From the NCBI GenBank assembly GCA_023701205.1, contig JAMPXJ010000001.1, positions 62,001 through 126,000 of the forward strand: DNA of 64,000 nt. Reading direction: 5' to 3'. Under the pieces are notes generated by a model. The model searched no databases, had not been told where the DNA came from, and saw only the letters and a program-made list of their open reading frames with translations. Made by a program: the position numbers and the translations under genes. The number at the start of each line of letters is the position of its first letter. Positions within the stretch are counted from its first letter, which is position 1. Of this stretch, positions 46,839 through 58,249 are shown one piece after another. Source of the DNA: Oligoflexia bacterium (GTDB lineage Bacteria > Bdellovibrionota > UBA1018).

Positions 46839-46915
46839 GTCTTTTAGTTCCGGAATCCTTCCCCTGGGTTTGCAGTCCTTTAAGGGCTGTGCTGTAGTGG
46901 ATAGAAGGAGGCTTG

Positions 46916-49417
<2,502 letters not shown>

Positions 49418-49440
49418 CTGCAAACGGACTTGAAAATGGA

Positions 49441-49472
49441 AAGGCCGCTCCCTTACGGGGGCGGCCTTTTTT
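49441..49472 (+). terminator. Rho-independent terminator after lon
   Basis: AAGGCCGC-TCCC pairs with GGGG-GCGGCCTT around TTAC, followed by six T. The stem is close in sequence to the one at 4331-4358. Confidence 0.9.
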
Positions 49473-49746
49473 GTTTGCGTCGTTCTCTCTCCGCCAACTA
49501 TACGCTTGACCATCCGCTCCTTGTCGTCTATTTTCGCGTCCTTCGCAGGCAATGCGTGCGCAGGGGCTGTTGGTCCTATGGGCTGAGTCCCGTCCGAGTG
49601 TTCCTTTTGGGTTCGGGTGGCGTTAGTCGCAAAACGCTGGGATCTGCGGGAAAATTTAAATAGTGAACCTGCCGGAGTGCAGGCAGGATCAAGGTTCGAC
49701 AGTAGTTCGACGTGAGTCGAAAGGAATAGGAAAGGAAAAGCAGTTC
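49473..49746 (+). promoter_or_regulatory. Promoter and structured leader of the str operon (rpsL)
   Basis: This stretch of the 329-base lon-rpsL gap holds no gene. A good sigma-70 promoter is visible: TTGACC (49506-49511), 17 bases, TATTTT (49529-49534). The leader of about 205 bases contains CCTGCC/GGCAGG (49668-49687) and a TTCGAC-GTGA-GTCGAA hairpin (49706-49721) with a GNRA-type loop. An upstream direct repeat of TTCGAC (49695-49700) could pair with the same GTCGAA, giving two exclusive folds just before the ribosome binding site AGGAAAGGA. Confidence 0.6.
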
Positions 49747-50142
49747 ATGCCCACTATTAACCAGCTCATTCGTAAGGGCCGCTCGAAAAAACCCTGGAAA
49801 ACGAAATCTCCGGCTCTTCAAAGCTGCCCTCAAAAACGCGGTGTTTGCACCCGTGTTTATACGACCACTCCGAAGAAGCCGAATTCGGCGCTTCGCAAGG
49901 TCTGCCGCGTGCGGCTGACCAATGGTTACGAAGTGACTTCCTATATTCCGGGCGTCGGCCACAACCTCCAGGAGCACTCGATCGTCCTGATCCGCGGCGG
50001 CCGCGTGAAGGATCTTCCGGGTGTTCGCTATCATACGATTCGCGGAACGCTGGATGCGCAGGGTGTCGCCAATCGCAAGCAGAGCCGTTCAAAGTACGGC
50101 GCGAAGCGCGCTGCCGGCGGCGCGGCTCCTGCTGCCAAATAA
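49747..50142 (+). CDS. rpsL: 30S ribosomal protein S12
   Basis: S12 lines the decoding centre and is the streptomycin-resistance locus. The 131-residue protein opens [18 protein letters not shown] and contains [24 protein letters not shown] and [19 protein letters not shown]. The lysines of KPNS (streptomycin site) and KDLPG are wild-type. It ends with a short extra [10 protein letters not shown] tail. The frame opens upstream at 49663 but the MPTIN start is conserved. Confidence 0.97.
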   Translation: MPTINQLIRKGRSKKPWKTKSPALQSCPQKRGVCTRVYTTTPKKPNSALRKVCRVRLTNGYEVTSYIPGVGHNLQEHSIVLIRGGRVKDLPGVRYHTIRGTLDAQGVANRKQSRSKYGAKRAAGGAAPAAK

Positions 50143-50167
50143 GTTCAACAGATCGAGGAATTAAAAA

Positions 50168-50638
50168 ATGGGTCGTAAAAAATTTGTTCGTAAGCGTGAA
50201 ATTCTCCCGGATCCGAAGTTCAACGACGTCGTGATCGCGAAGTTCATCAACTCCTTGATGACCCGCGGAAAGCGTTCTATCGCCGAAGCCATTCTCTATG
50301 GCTGTGTCGATAATATCCAGGAGCGCACGGGCGAGGACGGTCTCAAGCTCTTCAAAAAGGGTCTTGAGAACGTGAAACCGCTGCTTGAGGTGAAGTCCCG
50401 CCGCGTCGGTGGCGCAACCTACCAGGTTCCGGTCGAAGTCAAGCCGGCCCGGCGCCAGTCGCTGGCCTCTCGCTGGCTGATCGAAGCTGCTCGTGGACGC
50501 CCTGAGCACTCCATGGCCGAGCGCCTTGCCGCTGAAATCATCGAGGCTTCGAACGGCCGCGGTGGGGCGATGAAAAAGCGCGAAGACGTGCACAAGATGG
50601 CGGAAGCCAACAAGGCTTTCGCGCACTATCGCTGGTAA
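50168..50638 (+). CDS. rpsG: 30S ribosomal protein S7
   Basis: S7 nucleates assembly of the 30S head and contacts E-site tRNA. The 156-residue protein ([109 protein letters not shown]) is full length with no extension. It follows rpsL by 25 bases and is itself followed by a strong terminator. Confidence 0.98.
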   Translation: MGRKKFVRKREILPDPKFNDVVIAKFINSLMTRGKRSIAEAILYGCVDNIQERTGEDGLKLFKKGLENVKPLLEVKSRRVGGATYQVPVEVKPARRQSLASRWLIEAARGRPEHSMAERLAAEIIEASNGRGGAMKKREDVHKMAEANKAFAHYRW

Positions 50639-50664
50639 TTACCGCGAAGCCCGCGTAAAGATCA

Positions 50665-50698
50665 GGGGAGACCGGAGCGATCCGGCTCCCCTTTTTTA
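50665..50698 (+). terminator. Intrinsic terminator between rpsG and fusA
   Basis: GGGGAG-A-CCGG pairs with CCGG-CTCCCC (one bulged A, loop AGCGAT) and is followed by TTTTTTATTTT. It lies 26 bases past the rpsG stop and 23 before fusA, so fusA is either expressed by read-through or from its own promoter. Confidence 0.85.
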
Positions 50699-50720
50699 TT
50701 TTAAACCATCAAGAGCTCTT

Positions 50721-52832
50721 ATGTCAGAAAAGTCGCCCGCTTCGATTTCCGCTTATCCTCTCGAGCGTATCCGCAATATCGGCATCATGGCCCATATCGA
50801 TGCCGGGAAGACCACGACAACAGAGAGGATCCTTTATTATACGGGCAAGACCCACAAGATCGGTGAAGTCCATGAGGGCACCACCGTGATGGATTGGATG
50901 CCTCAGGAGCAGGAGCGTGGGATTACGATCACCTCGGCCGCCACGACCTGTTCGTGGGCCAATCACCGGATCAACATCATCGATACTCCTGGTCACGTGG
51001 ATTTTACCATCGAAGTCGAGCGATCCTTGCGAGTGCTTGACGGCGCCGTGGGCGTGTTTTGCGCGGTAGGCGGTGTCGAGCCGCAGTCCGAGACGGTCTG
51101 GCGCCAGGCCAACAAGTACCATGTTCCCCGCATTGCCTTCGTGAACAAGATGGACCGCACCGGCGCGGATTTTTACGATGTTCTGGGACAGATGCGTGAG
51201 CGATTGGGCGCGAATCCGGTGGCGATCCAGATCCCCTGGGGTTCCGAGGATTCGTTTTCCGGTGTCGTCGATCTGATCGAGATGAAGGCGGTTCGCTGGC
51301 ATTCCGAGGATCTTGGCTCGAGCTTCGACCTTGTCGATATCCCCGAAGAGCTTCAGGAGCGGGCGCGCGAGTATCGCGAGAAACTCGTCGAGGCGGCCGC
51401 GGATTCCGATGAAGCCTTGATGGAGAGTTACCTCGGCGGCGGCATGATCGCGCCAGAGGAACTCAGGAGCGCGCTTCGTAAAGGTTGCGTTTCGTTGAAG
51501 CTCGTGCCGGTGCTTTGCGGCGCGAGCTTCAAGAACAAAGGCGTGCAGCCGCTTCTGGATGCTATCGTGCGATTTTTGCCGTCCCCGCTGGATATTCCGC
51601 CCGTAGAGGGAAAAAATCCCGAAAAACACGATCGCCTCGAGCTGCGCAAGGCGGATTACAAAGAGCCGTTCGCCGCGCTCGCATTCAAGATCATGAGCGA
51701 TCCGCACGTCGGTCAGCTCACTTATTTCCGTGTTTATTCCGGGAAAATTGAGGCCGGACAGATGGTTTATAACGCCGCCAAGGATAAGAAAGAGCGGCTC
51801 GGGCGAGTGCTGCTCATGCACGCGAATAAGCGTGAGGATATTTCGGAAGTCAAAGCTGGCGAGATCGCTGCCGCGGTGGGGCTTCGCTTCACCACGACTG
51901 GGGATACGCTTTGTGATCAGCATCATCCTGTGCTGCTCGAGAAGATGGAGTTTCCGGATCCCGTGATCTCTATCGCGATCGAGCCCAAGACGAAGGCTGA
52001 TCAGGAAAAGCTCGCCTCCGCGTTGCAGCGCCTGGCGATGGAGGATCCTTCCTTCCGGGTATCGACGAACGAGGACACCGGACAGACGCTGATCAGTGGA
52101 ATGGGGGAACTGCATCTGGAAATCATCGTGGACCGGATGCGGCGGGAATTCAAAGTCGACGGCAATGTCGGTCAGCCGCAGGTGGCCTACAAGGAAACGA
52201 TTTCCAAAGCAGCCACCGCCGAAGGGAAGTTCATTCGGCAATCAGGAGGAAAAGGGCAATATGGCCATTGTGTCGTCAAGCTTGAACCTACCGAGCGTGG
52301 CAAGGGCTTTCAGTTTGTCAACGAACTCCGCGTTGGCGCCATCCCGAAGGAGTTCATTCCGGCGATCGAAAAAGGTCTTCAAGAGTCGATGCTTGGAGGG
52401 ATTGTCGCAGGTTATCAGACGGTAGATATCAAAGCCACTTTGCTCGATGGTTCCTTTCATGAGGTCGATTCGAGCGAGATTGCTTACAAGATCGCAGCCG
52501 CGATGGCTTTCCGTGAGGGTACGCAACAAGGCGCTCCGGTGATTCTGGAGCCAATGATGTCCTGTGAGATTGTGTGCCCTGAGGAGTATATGGGTGGCGT
52601 TATCGGCGACCTGAACAGCCGGCGCGGAAAGATCCTTAATATGAGCATGCGGCATGGCCTGCAGGTCATCAAAGCGGAAGTGCCGCTTGCGACCATGTTC
52701 GGTTACTCGACGGCTCTTCGGTCGTCTTCCCAGGGCCGGGCTACTTACACTATGGAGTTCTCGCATTATGAGGTTGTGCCACCCAATGTGGCCGAAGAAA
52801 TCAAGATCCGCTCCGGAGTGCTCATCCGGTAG
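50721..52832 (+). CDS. fusA: Elongation factor G
   Basis: EF-G drives translocation on the ribosome. The 703-residue protein has G1 AHIDAGKT, switch [15 protein letters not shown]3 DTPGHVDF, G4 NKMD, domain IV ([31 protein letters not shown]) and domain V ([30 protein letters not shown], and [29 protein letters not shown]). Both ends are canonical. It stands between the rpsG terminator and the S10 operon promoter; the usual tuf gene does not follow. Confidence 0.98.
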   Translation: MSEKSPASISAYPLERIRNIGIMAHIDAGKTTTTERILYYTGKTHKIGEVHEGTTVMDWMPQEQERGITITSAATTCSWANHRINIIDTPGHVDFTIEVERSLRVLDGAVGVFCAVGGVEPQSETVWRQANKYHVPRIAFVNKMDRTGADFYDVLGQMRERLGANPVAIQIPWGSEDSFSGVVDLIEMKAVRWHSEDLGSSFDLVDIPEELQERAREYREKLVEAAADSDEALMESYLGGGMIAPEELRSALRKGCVSLKLVPVLCGASFKNKGVQPLLDAIVRFLPSPLDIPPVEGKNPEKHDRLELRKADYKEPFAALAFKIMSDPHVGQLTYFRVYSGKIEAGQMVYNAAKDKKERLGRVLLMHANKREDISEVKAGEIAAAVGLRFTTTGDTLCDQHHPVLLEKMEFPDPVISIAIEPKTKADQEKLASALQRLAMEDPSFRVSTNEDTGQTLISGMGELHLEIIVDRMRREFKVDGNVGQPQVAYKETISKAATAEGKFIRQSGGKGQYGHCVVKLEPTERGKGFQFVNELRVGAIPKEFIPAIEKGLQESMLGGIVAGYQTVDIKATLLDGSFHEVDSSEIAYKIAAAMAFREGTQQGAPVILEPMMSCEIVCPEEYMGGVIGDLNSRRGKILNMSMRHGLQVIKAEVPLATMFGYSTALRSSSQGRATYTMEFSHYEVVPPNVAEEIKIRSGVLIR

Positions 52833-52862
52833 GCGGTTTTTTGCGCAACCCCGAGAAAGTGA

Positions 52863-53044
52863 TTGTATTGGAAATGAAGACTCTGTATAGAGTCGTCTTC
52901 TTAAAGAATGTAGGCCGGCGAGGTGATTCTCGCTTGTTTTACGATAGACGATTTGGGAGAGATTGCCTGGTTCCGGAGCGCTCTAAGCGTTCCTTCACGT
53001 CGGGGCCAGGGGAACTCCCCGAAAGCAAAATGGAGATGTGAAAA
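52863..53044 (+). promoter_or_regulatory. Promoter and structured leader of the S10 operon
   Basis: TTGTAT (52863-52868), 17 bases, TATAGA (52886-52891) form a plausible sigma-70 promoter; the -10 lies in the loop of a GACTCT-GTAT-AGAGTC palindrome. The leader then holds an 8-bp hairpin at 52975-52993 (GGAGCGCT/AGCGTTCC, loop CTA) and a CGGGG/CCCCG stem at 53001-53021 whose right arm can instead pair with GGGG at 53009-53012. This resembles an autoregulatory leader, but no sequence match to the E. coli S10 leader is claimed. Confidence 0.55.
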
Positions 53045-53356
53045 ATGGCTATGGAACATAAGATTCGGATCAAGCTCAAGGCTTTCGATCATCGGGTTCT
53101 CGATCAGTCCGTCTGGGAGATCGTGAACACCGCGAAAAGGACCGGTGCCACCGTTCGGGGCCCGATTCCTCTTCCGACCGTGATTAATAAGTATTGCGTT
53201 CTCCGGTCGCCTCATGTAGATAAAAAATCCCGCGAGCAGTTCGAAGTTCGGACTCACAAGCGGCTTTTGGATATCCTCGAGCCTACCCAGCAGACGGTCG
53301 ATTCCTTGATGAAGCTCGATCTGTCGGCCGGTGTGGATGTTGAGATTAAATCCTAG
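53045..53356 (+). CDS. rpsJ: 30S ribosomal protein S10
   Basis: S10 is a 30S head protein and, as NusE, part of antitermination complexes. The 103-residue protein has [64 protein letters not shown] and the closing [12 protein letters not shown] lies 11 bases before the ATG. Its stop is followed at once by a perfect hairpin and 218 bases without a recognised gene before rplC. Confidence 0.97.
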   Translation: MAMEHKIRIKLKAFDHRVLDQSVWEIVNTAKRTGATVRGPIPLPTVINKYCVLRSPHVDKKSREQFEVRTHKRLLDILEPTQQTVDSLMKLDLSAGVDVEIKS

Positions 53357-53574
53357 AGCAATTGCCCAACCAATTGCTTGAATGAGCGAGTCGAAACTCC
53401 TCTTCGCACTGTAAAGCGCCCGGCGCTGAGCTTTCCCGAAGAGAAAGTCGACGAACTCAACGACTACCGCATGAAAGCATCCGGCGGCCTGAATGGGCGG
53501 CTTCCCGGTGATGCTGTGACGGTAAAATCGTAGAAAGAAAAATTAAGGCGAGTGTTGTTCGCCTTGGAGAAGTT
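53357..53574 (+). other. Structured rpsJ-rplC gap with a 58-codon open frame
   Basis: AGCAATTG-CCCAAC-CAATTGCT (53357-53378) forms a perfect hairpin next to the rpsJ stop. The rpsJ frame then stays open for 58 codons to a TAG at 53531-53533 (reading includes RVETPLRTVKRPALS and EEKVDELNDYRMKAS); a TTG at 53378 is the only early start and lacks a ribosome binding site. A second perfect hairpin AAGGCGA-N7-TCGCCTT (53545-53565) abuts the rplC ribosome binding site. The stretch may be leader RNA, a small gene or a gene relic. Confidence 0.6.
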
Positions 53575-54312
53575 ATGGAAAACAAGCCTGAAGTACAGGC
53601 CGGTGGCAGTGGATCAGCTGCGCCTGGTTCTAACGCTGTGAATCGTGAGCGGGTTGCTCTGACACAGGGTCGCGGTGGTGTTCTCGGTATCAAGGCCGGC
53701 ATGACCCAGGTTTTCACGGAAGCCGGGGACTCAGTTGCTGTGACGGTCATCGACCTGAAGCCTGCGACGATCACTCAAGTCAAAACCAAAGAGAAGAACG
53801 GCTATCAAGCCATTCAGATCGGCTTTATCGAGAAGAAAGCCAAGTCCGCCACCAAGCCTGAGCAGGGTCACGCGAAGGCGGCTGGCGCGGCCGGTTATTA
53901 CCATTATCAGGAGTTCCGGCTTTCTGACGAAAGCAAGCTCGATGGTCTTACTGTCGGCAAGGTGCTCAGTGCTGAATTCCTCAAGCCGGGCGATTTCGTC
54001 GATCTGACTGCGATGAGCAAAGGTAAGGGCTTTCAGGGTGGCATGAAGCGGTACCACATGGCCGGCGGCTTCAAGTCTCACGGCGCCTCGCTGTCTCACC
54101 GTCAGTTGGGCTCGATCGGTAACCGCGCTGATCCCGCGAAGTGCTTCAAGAACAAGAAAATGGCTGGTCACATGGGCCACGAGCGCGTGACGGTTCAGAA
54201 CGTCCGCGTGGTTCGGGTGGATCTGGAGAATCAGCTCCTTCTGGTGCACGGCAGTGTTCCGGGACCGAAGAGCGGGATCGTTACGGTCCAGCGCGCAGTC
54301 AAAGGCGCCTAA
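53575..54312 (+). CDS. rplC: 50S ribosomal protein L3
   Basis: L3 starts 50S assembly near the peptidyl-transferase centre. The 245-residue protein has GVLGIKAGMTQVFTEAGDSVAVTVIDL, the loop KGKGFQGGMKRYHMAGGFKSHGASLSHRQLGSIGNRADP and MAGHMGHERVTVQNVRVVRVD. About 34 residues (MENKPEVQAGGSGSAAPGSN...) precede the canonical start; the ATG at 53575 with GGAGA upstream makes this a real extension unless translation starts later. Confidence 0.96.
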   Translation: MENKPEVQAGGSGSAAPGSNAVNRERVALTQGRGGVLGIKAGMTQVFTEAGDSVAVTVIDLKPATITQVKTKEKNGYQAIQIGFIEKKAKSATKPEQGHAKAAGAAGYYHYQEFRLSDESKLDGLTVGKVLSAEFLKPGDFVDLTAMSKGKGFQGGMKRYHMAGGFKSHGASLSHRQLGSIGNRADPAKCFKNKKMAGHMGHERVTVQNVRVVRVDLENQLLLVHGSVPGPKSGIVTVQRAVKGA

Positions 54313-54334
54313 GCCGAAAGAACGTAGGTAAGCT

Positions 54335-54964
54335 ATGCCAACTTTAGATGTAATCAATCAGGAGAAGAAAAAGGTCGGCTCAATTCAGCTCCGCGACGAT
54401 GTTTTCGCCGTGGATGTGAATGTCGCCCTGGTTCATCAGGTCCTCAAGGCTCAGATGGCTGGTCGCCGTCAGGGTACCGCGAAGACGAAGACCAAATCGG
54501 AAGTTCGCGGCGGTGGCCGCAAGCCTTTCCGTCAGAAGGGGACTGGCAACGCTCGCCAGGGCTCAACTCGTTCACCCTTGAATCCGGGTGGTGGTCAGAG
54601 CTTCGGTCCGGTTCCTCGCTCTTACGAGCAGGCTACGCCGAAGGAGATGATGCGTGGCGCGCTTCGTTCCGCACTATCTGATCGCGTGAAGTCTCAGCGT
54701 GTTCTCGTTATCGACGAATTCAAGCTTGATGCGGTGAAGACGAAGGCTTTCGACGAGATCCTCAAGAAGAAGCTGAATCTCGATCAGGCTTTGATTGTGG
54801 ATGATCTCAATCGAAATCTGGAGCTTTCGGGCCGGAACATTCCGAAGATCAAGGTCCTCAGGACGGAAGGACTCAATGTGTACGACATCGTTCGTTACGA
54901 TTGGCTCGTTCTGACCAAGCGCGCGGTCCAGGCGGTGGAAACCCGCCTCGCCCCGACGGAGTAA
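54335..54964 (+). CDS. rplD: 50S ribosomal protein L4
   Basis: L4 lines the exit tunnel and in enterobacteria represses its own operon. The 209-residue protein contains NVALVHQVLKAQMAGRRQGTAKTKTKSEVRGGGRKPFRQKGTGNARQGS, the tunnel loop, then GGQSFGPVPRSYEQATPKEMMRGALRSALSDRV and a normal C-terminal part. It follows rplC by 22 bases. Confidence 0.97.
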   Translation: MPTLDVINQEKKKVGSIQLRDDVFAVDVNVALVHQVLKAQMAGRRQGTAKTKTKSEVRGGGRKPFRQKGTGNARQGSTRSPLNPGGGQSFGPVPRSYEQATPKEMMRGALRSALSDRVKSQRVLVIDEFKLDAVKTKAFDEILKKKLNLDQALIVDDLNRNLELSGRNIPKIKVLRTEGLNVYDIVRYDWLVLTKRAVQAVETRLAPTE

Positions 54965-54972
54965 GGTGAAAT

Positions 54973-55263
54973 ATGCGTAGCGTTTATGATGTGATCCGTA
55001 GGCCGATCATCAGTGAGAAAAGCACCGCTCTTGCCGAGGTTGCCGGCCGGTATACCTTTGAGGTTGCCACTCAGGCGAACAAGCAGGAGATCCGCGATGC
55101 CATTCAGCGCCTTTTCAATGTGAAAGTGCGCGAAGTCCGCACGGTGACCGTGCATGGCAAGGTGAAGCGTGTCGGACGCTTTGAAACGAAGCGCCCCAAC
55201 TGGAAGAAAGCGGTTGTGACCCTCTCTGAAGGGCAGAAAATCGACTTCTTTCAAACGAAGTGA
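54973..55263 (+). CDS. rplW: 50S ribosomal protein L23
   Basis: L23 sits at the tunnel exit and docks trigger factor and SRP. The 96-residue protein opens MRSVYDVIRRPIISEKSTALAEVAGRYTFEVA and has NKQEIRDAIQRLFNVKVREVRTVTVHGKVKRVGR...RPNWKKAVVTL, all canonical. AAGGTGA is six bases upstream. Confidence 0.97.
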   Translation: MRSVYDVIRRPIISEKSTALAEVAGRYTFEVATQANKQEIRDAIQRLFNVKVREVRTVTVHGKVKRVGRFETKRPNWKKAVVTLSEGQKIDFFQTK

Positions 55264-55273
55264 GAGTTAGAAC

Positions 55274-56107
55274 ATGGCTATCAAGTCGTATAAACCTACT
55301 ACCCCGTCGCTGCGTTACAAGAACACCGCGGATTTCTCGGTACTGACTCCCAAGAAAGAGCAGCCTAGTAAGCCTCGGAAGCTTGTTTCCTCGCTGACTA
55401 AGACCGGCGGCCGCAATACCTTCGGTAAGATGACTGTCCGCCACATCGGCGGTGGCCACAAGCGCAAGTATCGCGTTGTGGACTTCCGGCGTGACAAGCG
55501 GGAGATTCCCGCCAAAGTGGCTTCAGTCGAGTATGATCCGAACCGCACCTGCTACATCGCCCTTCTGAACTACGCGGACGGCGAAAAGCGGTATATCCTC
55601 GCTCCTTTGGGCTTGAATGTCGGTGACAAGGTTCTGGCGAGTGAGTCCGCTGATATCAAGCCGGGCAACAACCTTTCGCTTTCGTCCATTCCTGTCGGCA
55701 CCTTGATCCACAATATCGAGGTCGAGCCGGGCAAGGGCGGAAAGATGGCTCGTTCTGCCGGAAATTACGCTCAGCTGATGGCGAAAGAAGGCGAGTACTG
55801 CCAGGTCAAGATGCCTAGTGGCGAGATGCGGTTGATCCACTCCCGTTGTAAGGCCTCGATCGGTCAGCTCTCCAACACGGACCACGAGAACATCTCAATC
55901 GGCAAGGCCGGCCGCAATCGGTGGCTTGGGATTCGTCCGACGAACCGCGGTGTCTCGATGAACCCCATCGACCATCCGCATGGTGGTGGCGAAGGCAAGA
56001 GCTCGGGCGGCGGTCATCCGCGCACCCCCTGGGGCGTGCCGACGAAGGGTTACAAGACACGTAATAATAAACGGACTGACGCCTTCATCGTGAAGCGTCG
56101 GAAGTAA
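55274..56107 (+). CDS. rplB: 50S ribosomal protein L2
   Basis: L2 is needed for subunit joining and peptidyl transfer. The 277-residue protein has [31 protein letters not shown], the OB and SH3 core with [35 protein letters not shown], and the C-terminal [39 protein letters not shown] with the essential His. Full length, no extension. Confidence 0.98.
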   Translation: MAIKSYKPTTPSLRYKNTADFSVLTPKKEQPSKPRKLVSSLTKTGGRNTFGKMTVRHIGGGHKRKYRVVDFRRDKREIPAKVASVEYDPNRTCYIALLNYADGEKRYILAPLGLNVGDKVLASESADIKPGNNLSLSSIPVGTLIHNIEVEPGKGGKMARSAGNYAQLMAKEGEYCQVKMPSGEMRLIHSRCKASIGQLSNTDHENISIGKAGRNRWLGIRPTNRGVSMNPIDHPHGGGEGKSSGGGHPRTPWGVPTKGYKTRNNKRTDAFIVKRRK

Positions 56108-56128
56108 TTGAGAATAGGAGATTGAACC

Positions 56129-56479
56129 GTGGCCCGTTCCATTAAAAAAGGCCCATTTTGCGATGATCATCTCTTGAAGAAGGTCCAGGCCTCCCGTCAG
56201 GCCCAGGACCGCAAGGTGATCAAGACCTGGTCGCGTCGTTCCACGATCCTTCCGGATTTCGTGGGTCTGACGTTCGCAGTCCATAACGGCAAAAAGTTCA
56301 TCCCGGTCTATGTCACCGAAAATATGGTCGGTCACAAGATGGGTGAGTTCGCTCAGACGCGCGTCTTCCATGGACACACGCCTGCGGACAAGAAGGCGGC
56401 GGCTGAAGGCGCCCCGGCGGCAGGAGCTCCTGCTGCAGCTAAGCCTGCGGCGGCCAAACCGGCTGCTCCTAAGGCCTGA
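56129..56479 (+). CDS. rpsS: 30S ribosomal protein S19 with Ala/Pro/Lys-rich tail
   Basis: S19 is a 30S head protein that works with S13. The first about 90 residues ([82 protein letters not shown]) are canonical. An added 25-residue tail ([24 protein letters not shown]) makes it 116 residues. It starts with GTG at 56129. Confidence 0.96.
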   Translation: MARSIKKGPFCDDHLLKKVQASRQAQDRKVIKTWSRRSTILPDFVGLTFAVHNGKKFIPVYVTENMVGHKMGEFAQTRVFHGHTPADKKAAAEGAPAAGAPAAAKPAAAKPAAPKA

Positions 56480-56495
56480 TTTTGAGGAGTGAACC

Positions 56496-56831
56496 ATGCA
56501 GGTGAGCGCGAAACTGAGTTTTGTGAGAATTACCCCGCGAAAGATGGGGCTGCTTGCTGATCAAATCCGCGGTAAGGGGATCAATGAGGCTCTGACTTAT
56601 CTCAAATTCTCCCCGCGGAAGCGGACGGCGGGAATGCTATATAAGCTTTTAAAGAGCGCCGTAGCGAACGCGGATCAAAAAGGCACTGTCGACGTGGATA
56701 CGCTGGTGGTGAAGCAGGTTCTCGTGGGTCAAGGTCCCACGCTGAAGCGCTTCCGCCCCCGCGCAAAAGGTTCGGCTTTCCGGATCAACAAGAAGACTAG
56801 CCACGTCAGCGTGACGCTGTCGGAACGGTAA
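56496..56831 (+). CDS. rplV: 50S ribosomal protein L22
   Basis: L22 lines the exit tunnel and its loop affects macrolide binding. The 111-residue protein has [53 protein letters not shown] and the tip region [31 protein letters not shown], all canonical. GAGGAG lies before the ATG. Confidence 0.97.
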   Translation: MQVSAKLSFVRITPRKMGLLADQIRGKGINEALTYLKFSPRKRTAGMLYKLLKSAVANADQKGTVDVDTLVVKQVLVGQGPTLKRFRPRAKGSAFRINKKTSHVSVTLSER

Positions 56832-56841
56832 GAGGAAGACA

Positions 56842-57513
56842 ATGGGTCAGAAAGTTAATCCAGTAGGATTCAGAATTGGTGTTACCCGTACCTGGGACAG
56901 TCGCTGGTTCGCAAAGCGCGACTATGGGAAGCTGCTTCACGAAGACATCAAGCTTCGCGACTACCTGAAAGGCAAGCTCTTCGGCGCGGGGATTGCTCGC
57001 ATCGAGATCGAGCGCGCAGCCAATAAAGTGAAGATCAACGTTCATACGGCTCGCCCGGGCATCGTGATCGGCAAGAAGGGCGCCGGCGTCGAGCAGTTGA
57101 AGGCTGAGGTTCAGAAGCTTTCGAAAAACGAAGTGTTCCTGAACATTATCGAAGTAAAGAAGCCCGAAGCCAATGCCACTTTGATTGCCGAAAACGTGGC
57201 CTCCCAGCTCGAGAAGCGGGTGGCTTTCCGTCGCGCGATGAAGAAGTGCATGACTGCCGCTTTCAAGCAGGGCATCAAGGGTATTAAAATCCGCGTTTCC
57301 GGCCGGTTGGGTGGCGCTGAGATCGCACGTACGGAGTGGTACAGCGAGGACAGCGTGCCTCTGCATACGCTTCGCGCGAATATCGATTACGGTACCGCCG
57401 AGGCCCGCACCACTTACGGGAAGATCGGCGTGAAAGCGTGGGTCTACCACGGTGAGACCACGACCTTGAAGAAGCAAGCCGCCGCTGAGGCGAAGGCTCT
57501 TCAGGGCGCATAA
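56842..57513 (+). CDS. rpsC: 30S ribosomal protein S3
   Basis: S3 lies at the mRNA entry and has helicase activity with S4 and S5. The 223-residue protein shows [23 protein letters not shown], the KH domain loop [19 protein letters not shown] and the C-terminal [45 protein letters not shown]. Length is typical. It starts 10 bases after rplV. Confidence 0.98.
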   Translation: MGQKVNPVGFRIGVTRTWDSRWFAKRDYGKLLHEDIKLRDYLKGKLFGAGIARIEIERAANKVKINVHTARPGIVIGKKGAGVEQLKAEVQKLSKNEVFLNIIEVKKPEANATLIAENVASQLEKRVAFRRAMKKCMTAAFKQGIKGIKIRVSGRLGGAEIARTEWYSEDSVPLHTLRANIDYGTAEARTTYGKIGVKAWVYHGETTTLKKQAAAEAKALQGA

Positions 57514-57526
57514 GGAGTAGCAGACC

Positions 57527-58027
57527 ATGTTGGCACCCAAGAGAGTTAAATGGCGTAAGCATCAGAAGGGGAAGATGCGTGGCACCGCGGATCGTGGCGG
57601 CACGCTTTTCTTCGGTGAGTTCGGCCTTCAGTCCACCGAGTGCGGTCGGATCACGGCTCGCCAGATCGAAGCGGCCCGCGTTGCCATGACCCGTTATGTG
57701 AAGCGTGGCGGCAAGATCTGGACGCGTGTGTTCCCCGACAAGGCGATCACGAAGAAGCCTGCCGAAACCCGCATGGGTTCCGGAAAAGGCAACGTCGAGG
57801 AGTGGGCGGCAGTGATCAAACCCGGCCGGATCCTGTTTGAAATGGACGGCATTCCTCAGGTTGAGGCTTTTGAAGCTCTGCGCCTCGCCAACAACAAGCT
57901 GCCGATTCATTGCAAGGCGATCAGCAAGAAAACAGAGGCGCTCGCCGCGCAGGCCAAGATCGCCGTGAAGGCTCAAAAGGCTAAGGCTAAGGCGAAGGTT
58001 GAAGCTTCTGCCGCCAAGGCGAAGTGA
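57527..58027 (+). CDS. rplP: 50S ribosomal protein L16 with Ala/Lys-rich tail
   Basis: L16 positions aminoacyl-tRNA in the 50S A site. Residues 1-133 are canonical ([75 protein letters not shown]). About 30 extra residues ([26 protein letters not shown]) follow, giving 166 instead of about 137. Confidence 0.97.
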   Translation: MLAPKRVKWRKHQKGKMRGTADRGGTLFFGEFGLQSTECGRITARQIEAARVAMTRYVKRGGKIWTRVFPDKAITKKPAETRMGSGKGNVEEWAAVIKPGRILFEMDGIPQVEAFEALRLANNKLPIHCKAISKKTEALAAQAKIAVKAQKAKAKAKVEASAAKAK

Positions 58028-58037
58028 GGTAGTTCCC

Positions 58038-58247
58038 ATGGCAACGAAACGTTTGAAAGAATTGAAGAACCTGACCTCGGATGAGCTCGCGACCAAACTC
58101 CGTGAGACGGAAGCGAATCTGTTCCAGACTAGGATGAAAATGGCCACGGGCCAGCTGAGTGATACCGCGAGCCTCTGGCGGCTCCGGAAAGACATCGCTC
58201 GGATGAAGACCCTCAAGGGTCAGGGCGCCGCGAAAGGAAGTAAGTAA
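58038..58247 (+). CDS. rpmC: 50S ribosomal protein L29
   Basis: L29 sits near the tunnel exit with L23. The 69-residue protein (MATKRLKELKNLTSDELATKLRETEANLFQTRMKMATGQLSDTASLWRLRKDIARMKT) is canonical. The ATG at 58038 has GAGG upstream; the in-frame extension to 57999 lies in rplP. It overlaps nothing and ends two bases before rpsQ. Confidence 0.95.
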   Translation: MATKRLKELKNLTSDELATKLRETEANLFQTRMKMATGQLSDTASLWRLRKDIARMKTLKGQGAAKGSK

Positions 58248-58249
58248 AA

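Noticed and set aside
50724-52241. 505-codon open frame on the minus strand opposite fusA
   Set aside because: It is a shadow of the EF-G gene, with no recognisable domain and His/Arg-rich composition.
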